A stretch of DNA of 64,000 nucleotides from Leishmania infantum JPCM5 (taxonomy: Eukaryota > Euglenozoa > Kinetoplastea > Trypanosomatida > Trypanosomatidae): NCBI RefSeq assembly GCF_000002875.2, contig NC_009414.2, positions 1,194,155 through 1,258,154 of the forward strand, read 5' to 3'. The notes below the pieces were generated by a model. That model made no database searches, was not told the origin of the DNA, and worked only from the letters and a program-made list of their open reading frames with translations. A program made the position numbers and the translations under genes. Numbering within the stretch: the first letter of the stretch is position 1; every line of letters starts with the position of its first letter. Positions 31,598-41,996 of the stretch are shown here, piece after piece.

Positions 31598-33559
31598 ATG
31601 GACAGCTCAAGCGCTTGCGCGCCGTCACGTGCGTGGCAGAGTAACGAAGAGGTAGCCCAACGCCCCATCTGCACTTTCTTTGCCATGGGTGGCTGCTGCA
31701 AGGGAGCGCGGTGCCCATTCTCGCATGAGCTGGTGCAGCTGCCGCCGAAAGGTGTCGATGCCTCAGGTGGCTACTTTATTAGCGGTAACGTTGCAAACTA
31801 CAAGGCAGCCGCGTCCACGACGGCGGCGAAGCCGCCGTCACGCAGCTTGGTCGGTCGGTGGGATGATCCGACCGCATCGAGCAGCACCGACGGCTTGTCG
31901 ACCCTTGCGTCGCCTTCCTCGTGTTGCGTGACGACAGGTACGTCTCTCAGCGCCGAAGCGAAGGAGTGGGTCGGAGCTGACAGCGCAGCCGCCTCCTCAT
32001 CTGCCAACTCGGCCACCGCCTCCATCACGTCCGTTCAATCGCTGCGAGGTGCGGCCTCCCCGACTGTTTGCGTGAGCTCCAGCTCTCTTCGCTACAGGTC
32101 TGCGACCTTGCGCCGCACTGCCCAGCAGGTGTCACCACTGCCCGTGCCGCATTCTCAGCGGGACTCTCAGCCTCAGCCCCAGCAAGCCCAAATGCAGCTA
32201 CAATCACAGCACTCGCAGAAGCCGCAGCCGTCGCCGCCGCAGCCACAGCTACATCAGCAACACAAGCGTCAGTATCAACAGCCGCCTCAGCCACGCAGCG
32301 TCGCAAACGCTCTCTCCGCTCTACTCCCCAACCACTCGGAGGGCAGTGGCGCTGCAGAGACACGCCGCACATCCGCGGCACCTACGCACCCCGCTGCCAC
32401 AGCGCGCACCGTGTCCTTCACGCAGTCCTCTAACGGCTCTGGATCGACGACTATAGCTGCCCTCGCCTCCTTTTTCGACATGCAGCGCGTTTCCACGGGC
32501 GCCCCTTCGGTGACGTCGTCCAGCGTCGTATCGCAGCCAAGCAAAGTCATCTTTTCCACTCGCCGCGACGATCAGCCGCCAGCCACCGCACCATCGCCCG
32601 CCACCGCGGCACTACCTCGGTACACCGCCGCTTGCGTCACCGTCGCCGCCTCCAACCAGCGTTTTGATCCGTTGCCCTCCGTGCCCAGCGTTCCGACCAC
32701 GGCCACCCCCGCCCCTGCTCACGGCAGCAGCCGCTCGGCCACACCGAGCCAGAATGTGGAGGCTCCCCTGCCTCGCAGTCGCGAGGCCCTGGCTACCGGT
32801 GCGGAGCGCCACGCTGCTACCGAGGCAAAGGCGCACGTGGCGCAGAGTGCTGCTCCACCTTCGACGGCGGCAGCGCCGACATCGCCGCCACAGTATGAGT
32901 CGCGGACTGCGTCCTCCGCTCAAACTCGCGTCATGCCGCCGGCTCCTCGTTCTCAACAGCAGCAGGCAGCGCATCAGGCCCAGCAACTTCGTGCACAAGA
33001 AGCGCAGCACCAGGCGCAGCTCCAGCAGCAGCTCCACCCCCAACAACAGACACAGCAACTTGCACAGCAGCAGGCTCAACTGCAACCATTTCAGCAGCAG
33101 ATTCAGCCCCAGAAGCCGCCGCCGCAGCAGCAGACGGTGTACATGTTGACTACCTCCCGTCCACCGGCTACCTCTACACCTCCGCACGAAGGTATCGCTG
33201 CGCCTGCCCAGCTCCCACTCGGCTACACCCTTGCCTACGCTGTGCCCGCGCCTACACCAACCGCTCCCGCGGCCACCCCAATCCTTATCTCGGAGCAGCC
33301 GAGCGCCGCTCGACCCACCTACACGTTGCTTTCCTCGTGCCCGCCGCAATCGCAGCTACAGAGCTTTCAGACGGCAAAGGGAACAGTACTGTACGCGACG
33401 CCGGCGCAGGTGCTTACCCAGGCCGCGGCGCCAAGCGAAAGCGATGCCCCTCGTCTGATCCTTGTCAATACAGATGGCACTTTCTCCGTCCTGAAAGCAG
33501 AAACGTTGGTGGCCACTGCCGGCCCTGGCCTGTCGCCGGCCATCACGCAGGCGCACTAG
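31598..33559 (+). CDS. CCCH zinc-finger protein with Gln-rich segments
   Basis: A 653-aa protein with a single CCCH finger near the N-terminus: C25-x7-C33-x5-C39-x3-H43 (ICTFFAMGGCCKGARCPFSHE is the finger region), the spacing of RNA-binding ZC3H proteins. The rest is low complexity: Ser/Thr/Ala-rich at 60-190, a first Gln/Pro-rich block at about 192-234, Ala/Ser/Pro-rich to 450, and a long Gln-rich block at about 452-512. A Pro/Thr/Tyr-rich tail ends in a more ordered ILVNTDGTFSVLKAETL segment. Proteins of this type are common post-transcriptional regulators in kinetoplastids; Gln-rich regions often drive granule association. The frame is open 36 codons upstream but the ATG at 31598 precedes the finger directly. 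Confidence 0.88.
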   Translation: MDSSSACAPSRAWQSNEEVAQRPICTFFAMGGCCKGARCPFSHELVQLPPKGVDASGGYFISGNVANYKAAASTTAAKPPSRSLVGRWDDPTASSSTDGLSTLASPSSCCVTTGTSLSAEAKEWVGADSAAASSSANSATASITSVQSLRGAASPTVCVSSSSLRYRSATLRRTAQQVSPLPVPHSQRDSQPQPQQAQMQLQSQHSQKPQPSPPQPQLHQQHKRQYQQPPQPRSVANALSALLPNHSEGSGAAETRRTSAAPTHPAATARTVSFTQSSNGSGSTTIAALASFFDMQRVSTGAPSVTSSSVVSQPSKVIFSTRRDDQPPATAPSPATAALPRYTAACVTVAASNQRFDPLPSVPSVPTTATPAPAHGSSRSATPSQNVEAPLPRSREALATGAERHAATEAKAHVAQSAAPPSTAAAPTSPPQYESRTASSAQTRVMPPAPRSQQQQAAHQAQQLRAQEAQHQAQLQQQLHPQQQTQQLAQQQAQLQPFQQQIQPQKPPPQQQTVYMLTTSRPPATSTPPHEGIAAPAQLPLGYTLAYAVPAPTPTAPAATPILISEQPSAARPTYTLLSSCPPQSQLQSFQTAKGTVLYATPAQVLTQAAAPSESDAPRLILVNTDGTFSVLKAETLVATAGPGLSPAITQAH

Positions 33560-36500
33560 TTGATCAAGCGAGATTTCGAGCGCACGTCTAGTTCACCAGC
33601 GGAGGCGTCTATTGGCAAACGCCAAGGACAGAAGGGGATAGGGCGTATCTCTCTTAAGTTAATTGTTTTGCTAGCCGCTCTTACTTCTCTCTTGGTGCCT
33701 CTACCGATATGGCACCATTGCAGCGTCTCCCCTTCTTGGCCGTGCTCGGTGATGCCCTCCCCTTTTCCTCCTCCCCGACTTCTCCTGATTGGCGTCTTGC
33801 CGTGTTTGATTGTGTGCCACCTTGCTGCTACTGCCTCTGCACATTCATGTGTGTCTTTTATTTGTTTACACGTTTTTTTATTTTGGCTTCCTTTCCAGCT
33901 CTTTCTTTTTCTGTCGTCGTGCTCTCCGTGCCGCTCCGCACTTGAGCGTGCGTATCGTTGATTGGCGAATTCTTCGTTTCTGCGTGTGCGTGTCTTTGGC
34001 TCTCTGATTTCTCTCTCGATTGCGGTTACAACTCTCGCGCGATTGGATGTGCGCTTGTGCGTGCGTTTGTGTGTGCACGCATCGGTATGCGGGTGTTTTT
34101 CTTTTTCATCTGCTACACACACACACACTCATCTCTTCTCTGTTCCTCTCCGCTTCCCATCTCTAAACGTGGACTCTTCCTTCTGCATGCTTTCTTGCTC
34201 ACGGTTCTGTGTCTCCTTTTTTTGTGTGTTTTCGTATCATCGGCGTCTCTTTCTGTCTGCGCATGCGTGTATGTGTGTGTCTTTGTGGAGCGTATGGATG
34301 CATGAAAAACAAAAAAAGTCTCTATTTCCTTTTGTTGTTGCGTAACAGACGTGCGTGCCGCTGTGTATATAAGCCGTCTTGGGCGTGTGCACCCGCACGT
34401 GCGTGTGTTAGTCTTGTTGTCTTCCTTCTTTCCCATTTCTTGCCCTCTCGCTCTAATTGCGCATTTTTTTCTTGGCGATTGGGGGCAGTGCGCACCATCT
34501 TTTCTCGCTTTTTTTTCGTGTGGCGTTGTTTCTGGGTTTAGCGACGTTTTTTTTTTGACGTATCTATTACTGTGTTGCTGTATCCGCGGCAGTCGACTGG
34601 CGTAGTTCCCCTTCTCTCTCGTTACCTTCCCATTTCATTTGTTGCTTTCCTCTCTCTCTGCCTGTTTGCGAGAGTGCACAGTCGAGTTTTCGCTTCTGTT
34701 TTTTTTTGCCTCATTTCGATTTCGTGATGCGTATTTTGCGTCTAGAGCATTGCGCTCGCGGTTAGGTGTGTGTGCGTGGTGAAGGCGGTGATGGCGCTCC
34801 GTTTTTCCCATGTTGATTCGCATGTTCACATCGTGGGGGTTTTCCCCCTCCCTCTCTTCGTCTGGGTTTCTACTTCGAGTGCGCACACCTCTCTATCTTT
34901 TCTCCCTTTTTCCCTCTCTCTCTGTGTGTGGCATTGCGTCTCTGTTTTGCTTCATTCCTCGCATGTGCTTGCCGCTGTGCTTCGTGCCGATGTATATATA
35001 TATATGATGCCTGCCTTCTCTCTCGGTGGGTATGCTTTTCTCTTGCCAGCGTGTTATGGCGCTTCTTGTGTGCTTTCCTTCGTGCTTTACTGTACAAGCG
35101 TAAGTTCTGTCTCTGCCTCTCTCTCGTTCTTCTTTTTCTTTTCGAAGCTTATTACTCGCCTTCCACATGTTTCCCTGTCTTTTATGTAGGTGGCCGGCTC
35201 ATAACTACCTGTTTGTGTGCATGCGTGTATGTGTGTGCGTGTGTGCGTGTGTATAATGTTATTGCTGTTCGGGATGCTGGGTGGAGAAGGCACTGAAGTA
35301 GGCACTAGCCCCGCACGTGATCTCCATCCCTTCACACCCCCTCCTCGCTTCTTGCATGAGCTTGCTACCACCCTCCCACAAACATACACCGACGCTAAAG
35401 CGAATTGGAAACGAAAGTGCCAAGTGAACGGCGTTGCTTACGGGCGCTGATGTGTGTGAGCGCGCGTGCGCTTCAACGGGTACTGGCTCTTCCCTTTCCG
35501 GCTGAAGGGCACGCTGGCGTGCGGGTATGTGTGTGGGTGGTGTAGGACGTGGGGCGCGCGTGTGAAGGGCAAAGGAGGTGGCGTATGATGTGCGTCTCGG
35601 GCCTTTTTTTCTGGTGTGGGGCTATGCTGTTGTGGGTATCTTTCTAGGCTTCGGCTTCTTCCTCCACTGCTTTCTCTCTTTCCTGGTCACATCCTTACCC
35701 CCCCCCCCCCCAATCGCCCATCTTTTCCCTCTTCTCATTCGACGGCGCTGCTCCGAGGGGCACGCCGGAGCACGACAGGAAGCGCGTGTAGGCGGTAGGT
35801 AAAATAGGTCACTCAACATCTCTGCTACAACTTCTTTCATTGCCGCTTCTGTCCACAAACGCGTAATCGTTCGGCGCCTCTTCTTCCCTACTTGTTGACA
35901 TTCTCTTTTTCCACATGTTCATGTGCACTCGCGTGTGCATGTATCCCTTCCGTTATCCCCCTGCGTCATCTCTCTCGGCGTTCTTCCCTCCTCCCCAATA
36001 TTCCACACCTTTTTTTTTTGGTGCTGTTGCGTTGTCCGGGTGCGTCTCTCGTGCTTTGCGTACGACATTCTATACGCCATCATGCGTTTTTCTTATATAT
36101 ATATGTGTGTGTGTGTGTGCGTGTGTGTGCGTGTTGCCTTTCATATGCGGCTGCTTCGGCGTCGTTGCGGGACTTCCCCCCTTTTTCACCCTCCTTTTCT
36201 TTACTGCAAAACAAACTTTTCTGACGTTCGTTTTGCTTGCGTCTCTTTGTGCCTTTATCTTTTTCGTCCAGCTGCATACTCGCGTCGATCGGAGGGTCGG
36301 TGCGGCTTTGTGTGTGATGGCGCATCATCTCGCTCTCTCTCTCTCGCTCTTGAGTTGCTTGCCATTGTTCGCTGCTCGCGTTGCCGCTATGCCTTTTAGT
36401 TCTCATTTTTTGATGAGGTGTAAATCTGTGCGCGTGCTCACTGGCCGTGCCTACTTCCTGATCGTCTGTGCTCTGCGTCCTTCTTGTTCTCTCGTTTCTC

Positions 36501-37647
36501 GTAGCGTGCTCTCGTCTGGCTACGGGATGGGGCGTTGTGTGAGACAGCCATGGACAGAACAAGGAAAAGGGGGTGGGAAAAGGACACAAATCGATGATCA
36601 ACAGGGACTACCTTGCACCGGCAGCTCCGTCACACCAGCGCATTTATGCTGCCTCATGTGCTTTCTTGTTGTGCGCATGTCCGCGTTTGGTCCACCCTCG
36701 TGCTTGAAGCATCGCTCATTGAGGTTTCGTGAGTGTTGCTGTCTCCCCCCTCTCATCCTCCTTCCTCCCCTCTCCATCTCTCTCTGTTTATCTGTGCATA
36801 CTGTTTGCTTGCCTCATTACGACGGAGCTGTACGTATGTTTATGAGTGTTGCGATTGAGGTGAGGGCCGCCTTTTTTTTGGTCTGTTTCGTGTCGTCGTT
36901 CTTGGCATGCGTTCCTCCTCTGGTGCCTTAATTGCGTTTCACATTAGCCCGCTGATGGTGCGTCTTCCCTACGCTGCCGCATTCTTTTTTTTTGTTGTGT
37001 TTTTATGACTCTGTCTTCACCGATCACCACCCACTCACATCGCCCAAGGCCCCTCTGCTGCCTTGTATTCGGAGCCTGTTTTGCGTGCGCCTGCGCTCGT
37101 GACTGACTTGTTGTATGCATCTGTGTATCTTTGCCCTGTTCACCCATTCATTGTTTCTACAGCAATCACATTACCAGCGTACGGCGTTGATGTATCTACA
37201 TGGTGGATAGCTGTGCTTGTCTTTCTACTGGTGCTTTTCTTCTGTGCTCTGTTTCTTCGAACGGCCCGTGTTCGTGGCCTTTACCCTTTTTTCTTCCATG
37301 CTTCCTTCTCTATGGGAGAACAAGCGGGAGGGGCGGAGGGAGGCGGCAGCAGAGGAGAAAGGGCCGTGCTTGTTGCATGTGCCGGCGCCCGCGCGATAGA
37401 AAGTGGCATGTGTGCGGGCGATGCTAAAATGCTTAATTGGGTGCGATTGGGGTGTTCGTCATTCTCAGGCTTTTCAGCCGCCTCCAAACCAACGCAAACG
37501 CCAGACAGTGCCGTGCAAGAAGGCTTTTAGAGAAGAAAAAAACGAAAAGAGAACCACAGCCGCTTTTACCTGTATCTTCCTCTTTGTCCAAGAACGTTTT
37601 GCTGACTTCGCTCTCCACTGCCCTGATGATACCGTTTACTTCACCAT
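33560..37647. other. Left part of an 8.4-kb gene-free spacer
   Basis: CT/GT-rich DNA with many T and C runs (C14 at 35698-35711). The 338-codon frame at 35915-36931 is Cys/Phe/Leu/Ser-rich and overlaps another frame of similar kind, so it is treated as chance. No RNA gene recognised. Confidence 0.6.
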
Positions 37648-38430
37648 GGTATCAGGGTGTGGAACCCAGGCTCTGTGTGGGGAGGCCAAGAGCCTGCAGC
37701 CCGGCCGCCGGGCACGGCTGCGGCCTCTTGGCGTCGGCGGTCAGCGCTTGGCTGGCGCGGTGCCGAGGAGACGTGCGGCCATGATCGCGCTTGGACCAGC
37801 TCACGACGAGTCGCACCGACGGCTCACCACATATGCGCGCAGGCGCCCACCGCTTTTCTGCCTTTGCTGCCTTTGCTGCGTTGCGGTGGTGTGGAGCGTG
37901 ATCGCGGCAACGGCCCGCTCTGCATGCACCGGAATCGCAGTGGGCTGGACGACGCCACACGGCGTTGGTTGTCCCGTCTCCTCGACGAGTCCTCGCTGCA
38001 AGTGTGTACGCTGCAGGAGACTCACTTCTCCCCTGCAGGCCTGGAAGGCGCTTGGTCTGCACAGCGTTCAGTCTTTCGGTGCAGCAAGAGAGAGGGAGGG
38101 AGCGCGAGTGATGAGCGAGAGAGGAGCCCCGTAGTACATGCCGATTATGCCCACAGCGCATGCGCGCGCAGCATGCGGCATCTCCTCCATCCCACCGTGC
38201 GGGCGGATGAGGCGCCGACCGCGCGGCACGTATCCGAAGAGGGGACGAGGCGGGAGAGGAGGGGCCCGCTAGACGCATGTCCCGATTCGACGGCATGACG
38301 GTTGCTCCTAGACGGCCAGGACGTCGCCGCAGCGCAGCAGTGGGTGCGTGGGCTGCAACTGTGCATGCGTGTGCCTTTGCTGGCCATCGGCGGTGGAGTG
38401 ATTCGTTGAGAGGAAAGGAGGCATCCTCTT
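37648..38430 (+). mobile_element. DIRE: 5' remnant of an ingi/L1Tc-type non-LTR retrotransposon
   Basis: The first 140 bp (37648-37787) match the fragment at 50192-50336 at roughly 90% by eye and form the element's 5' end. Downstream, the frame covering 37657-38298 encodes RRWLSRLLDESSLQVC and then TLQETHFSPAG (LQETHF at 38011-38028). This fits the first catalytic block of the apurinic endonuclease of L1Tc/ingi elements, where the QE pair is essential. The frame then decays into unrelated sequence, and there is no reverse transcriptase block. Leishmania is known to hold only such degenerate elements (DIREs) and their SIDER derivatives. The right boundary is uncertain. Confidence 0.7.
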
Positions 38431-39011
38431 GCGGCTGTATTCCTCGGCTCACGTGAGCACTCTTTTTGGTTTTCTTCGTACGCACTGCCGTCAGAGTGGT
38501 CCGCTGGTGTGGGATTTAGCGTGCGTGTATTTATGTGCATTTTTTTTTATGAGACTGTATAAGACGTCGTTCTTTTTTTTTTCGTGTTTTCTTTGTGTGT
38601 TTCTTATTTTTTTTTCCGATTTTACTTTGTCATCTCATCGTTTCTTGTGCCCCTTTGGGTTGTGTCTTGTGCGAGTTGTGTTGCGCATAATATAGATTTA
38701 TATATCTTTTTGGTTGTCGTTGTTCGTCCTGTAAAGACGCTCGGACGTGTTCGTTGGCGTCCGAGTAGGGGGTTGCTGTTGTAGCGTACAGCCTCTGAGT
38801 GCTGAAGGGGTATCTGAAAGTGGCTCTTCTGGGGTTTTCTTTTTTTTTTCAACTCGTGCCTTCACTCTCAACGTTCCTGCATGTGCGCGCCTTTGCGGGG
38901 TGGGTGACATCTCCTCACAGCTCTCGGACTGTTGTCCGTCGTCAGCGGAACTTTGTATGTATCATTCGAGTCCGGCGTCGTTGTCTCGTGGGTGCTGTCT
39001 GAGATGCGTTG
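38431..39011. other. Spacer between the DIRE and the 489-bp repeat
   Basis: T-rich intergenic DNA. Nothing recognised. Confidence 0.6.
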
Positions 39012-39500
39012 TTTTCTTCTTGAAGGCGTGCGATAAGGGCGGAAGCGGGGGAGGGATGGCCGATAAATGGTGTGACGACGACGAGCCGAAACACTCTGCA
39101 CCGTTCCCGTGGCGTGCTTCACCCGCCATGCGGCCTCTCTTTGCCCCCATTTCGCTCTTCACGGTTCAGATCTCGAGGAGTCGAGTCATTGCAAGCCTTT
39201 GGCTCTTGCCTCGCTCCGCCCCTAGCCTACCCACCGCGACAGGGGCCCGTGCGCGACGGACGGAGGGTATACGTCTGTCTGTCGTTTCGTGCGTAGTGTT
39301 ACCCGGTGAGGACTTGAAAACAGCCGAATTCTCATGGGTCGCTTTGCCGGCGCTTGCGGTATGGAGAGCGCGAGTGGAGGGATACCAGACTGGTATACTC
39401 TTCCACGGAAACAAGGAACTCGCCCTGCTGGGAAGCGCTTGGGACCATGTGCTGGAATGCGTCATGCTCAACTCTCGACATCATTCTCTCCACCCTCTTT
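39012..39500. repeat. 489-bp direct repeat, copy 1
   Basis: It starts TTTTCTTCTTGAAGGCGTGC and ends CTCTCCACCCTCTTT. Read by eye it is identical base for base to 55493-55981, in the same orientation and 16,481 bp away. Sequence on both sides differs at once. The repeat has no poly-A tail or obvious target duplication and does not share the SIDER2 sequence. An open frame crosses it in both copies but has different ends, so it is not called a gene. Confidence 0.93.
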
Positions 39501-41996
39501 GCTAATCATCGTGGTGCCATGATTCGTTGGTACCGTCTTCCTGCTTTTCGGTGCCTTTGAGGACTGCCAGCGGCTCGCGTGGCTGCGCCTCTCTTTTTGG
39601 TCTCTCTCTCTGCCTGCGCCTCTCGCATCTTTTTGTTTAGTGTTCTCCGTTTGGCTTTTCAGTGACGCAACGCTAGTGCTTGTGTGTGCGTCTGTGTTTC
39701 GGAGGAGAATGTGCATCTGTTCTCGTCGTATCACTTTCGCATGTTTCGTCGTGCTGTTGTTTTTCCTACTTCTTCCCCCATCTTGCGTGCACGCGTATGC
39801 GTGTCTTGTTTTGCTTCTCTGCTCTTTTCATGCACGCACCCTGCGGACACGAACACCAACGCCCCCTTTTCGCAATCGCTTTTCTCTTTCGATTTTTTTT
39901 TCGTGATGCTTCCATAGGAGACACCGTTTCTTGACCCCTATATTGTGTCTTTCTCACTTTCCCTGTTCCTTGCCTCCGCTGTCTCTGTCTGCCTTCTCTA
40001 TTCCTCGGCCTTCACACCCGCTGATGTTTCCCTTCTGTTTGTTTCTTGCTGGTTGCCGCATCGTTGTTGTTCATTCCGAACTCTCGCGTTTTCTACTTTG
40101 TTCGCTCCGTTCCTCGCTAGGTGACTGTGTCTTCACAAGTGTTTTCTTGTTGTCCGATCTCGCAGCAACCAAGGTGAGACCGCCTTTGTCCCTCCCTGAT
40201 CTTGCATACACACATACATACAAGAAAGTGTACAACAACTGACGAAATAAGAAAGACGCTCAAATTCTTCTTGTCGCTGCCGCTGTGCCTCTGTTCTCTG
40301 TTTGTGTCTTGTCCATTGACGTGTTGTGTGTGCGAGCCTGTGTGAACGACCTCCTTATCGCTCTGTGTGTATTCGCGTCGTCGTCTATATAGAAAATAAG
40401 AACATCGCCCCCGTGTGTGTCTCCCTCTCCCTCTCTTCCTCTCTCGTCTCTTTTTTGATGTTGTATGTATTGCATCTGTGCGTGTGTAGGCGTGTGTGTG
40501 TTTCGCATGGTCAGCTGCCCCTGACCGAGATGGAACAACAACGACGACAAAACAAAACAACGGACTAAAGGAAGAAGGCGCAAAGGGTGGGGAGGCATGT
40601 GCTCCCCCCTCACACACACACAGACAGACAGACAGACACGCCCAAGGCCGACGCCGTGAACGGGGCGGACGTGGTTCACATGATCGTCAGCTAACCTTTC
40701 AGTATTTCTCTCTCGCACTTTCTCTCTCTCTTGCACTTTCCTCTTCTATTCTGCTCCCTTCTTTCTGTTGACTCCGACCTCAATATCACGACGACTTCGC
40801 CATTTTGTTTTTCTCTTTGTGCTTCTTAGCGACTTTCACTACTCCCGCGATCGCAACCACCTTAGCGAAGCCTACGAGTACGACGATGGCTGTGAATGCT
40901 CGGAGCGTTTTTCTCTCTTCCGTTTCACAGAAGCGACACAAGAACGGAGACGAAAACGCGTTCAACCCGCGCAGACCGTCTCGCCGTGTCACGTGCGTCT
41001 CCGGTGAAGGCTATTCCATTATGTGGCCGTTTGGGGCTGTCCCACGGGCAGAAGACGCTCTTTGTTTTGTGCATTTCATGCCACTGCTGGTCTCAAACAC
41101 ACGAGCAGTGCGCCGTGTTGCGTTCGCAGCTGTTGAGGAAGGCTGAGATGCCTCACTTCCCTCTCTCTTTCTCATGTGTGCCGTTGGACTGACGCGGCGC
41201 TCAAAACATGCCCTCCACTGCCCCCCTCTCTCTACTACTTTTACTGCCCTTCTTCTGTGCCCTCTGTCACATTGTCGTTTTTTTTGTCTTTTGTGTTTTG
41301 TGACGCGCCTCTATCACCTCTTGGTGATGGCGGTGACTCGTGCACGACGCTCTGCTGACCGTATCGGTGCCAGTGAACACGCCATTCCAAAAACAATTCG
41401 CTTATGCACTCGCTTCTCTTGCTATCTATCTTATTCAACAATCCTGCAAGTTGACTCACGGCTGCGCCAACCAGCATACACGCACACGCACACAACACCA
41501 CGCACACACAGCAGCAGCAGACTCCTTATAGGGACAAACATATAAGCCGGTATTTCTCTTCTTCTTCTTGCCTCCACCTACGCACCCGCACCCACCCAAC
41601 AAGGCTTACTCCGCTTTTATTTTCAGTTATCTTTTTTTCATTTGCGTGTCTCTTTTTTTTCTTTTTTTTTTCACTGATCGCTCGGCTTTGTGCGCGCGTG
41701 TGGCCCTCCGCGCGCCTGCCGCGTTGGCGCAGCCAAGCATTGCCCTCCGGCCGCCACCGTACCGGACACAAATATCGAAGTCTGTCGTTTCTTTTGGTCT
41801 TTCACATCGCACATTTCTCTCTCCCCATTTTGCCTCTTTTCAGGTTATCGAAAAGGCATAGCCGACATACTTGCTTGCTCGAACACAGCTCCACTTGCCT
41901 GCCTGCTGCCCTTCCCCTGCCGGTTGTGCCCCCTTTTCTCTGACCACGCTGATAGCGGCACATTCGCATTCCCCGTCACCAACGGACTCACAGCCA
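39501..41996. other. Spacer upstream of PAS-PGK
   Basis: CT-rich with a CA/CAGA tract at about 40608-40637. Short overlapping frames at 40805-41192 have a somewhat higher GC third-position content and a Cys-rich stretch (LCISCHCWSQ), but no frame stands out enough to call a gene. The acceptor of PAS-PGK lies at the right end. Confidence 0.5.
41790..41843 (+). promoter_or_regulatory. Predicted trans-splice signal of PAS-PGK
   Basis: A long C/T run ends in CTCTTTTCAG (AG at 41842-41843), a near-ideal acceptor. The resulting 5' UTR would be 153 nt before the ATG at 41997. Confidence 0.6.

Noticed and set aside
35915..36931. 338-codon open frame on +
   Set aside because: Cys/Phe/Leu/Ser-rich translation of CT/GT-rich spacer, overlapped by another frame of the same kind; no domain.
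37652..38485. 277-codon frame on - in the DIRE
   Set aside because: The endonuclease-like motif is on the + strand; the - frame has no known domain.
38747..39505. 252-codon frame over 489-bp repeat copy 1 (and 55315-56037 over copy 2)
   Set aside because: The shared part is identical because the DNA is identical; the two frames start and end differently and show no domain, so they are not evidence of a gene family.
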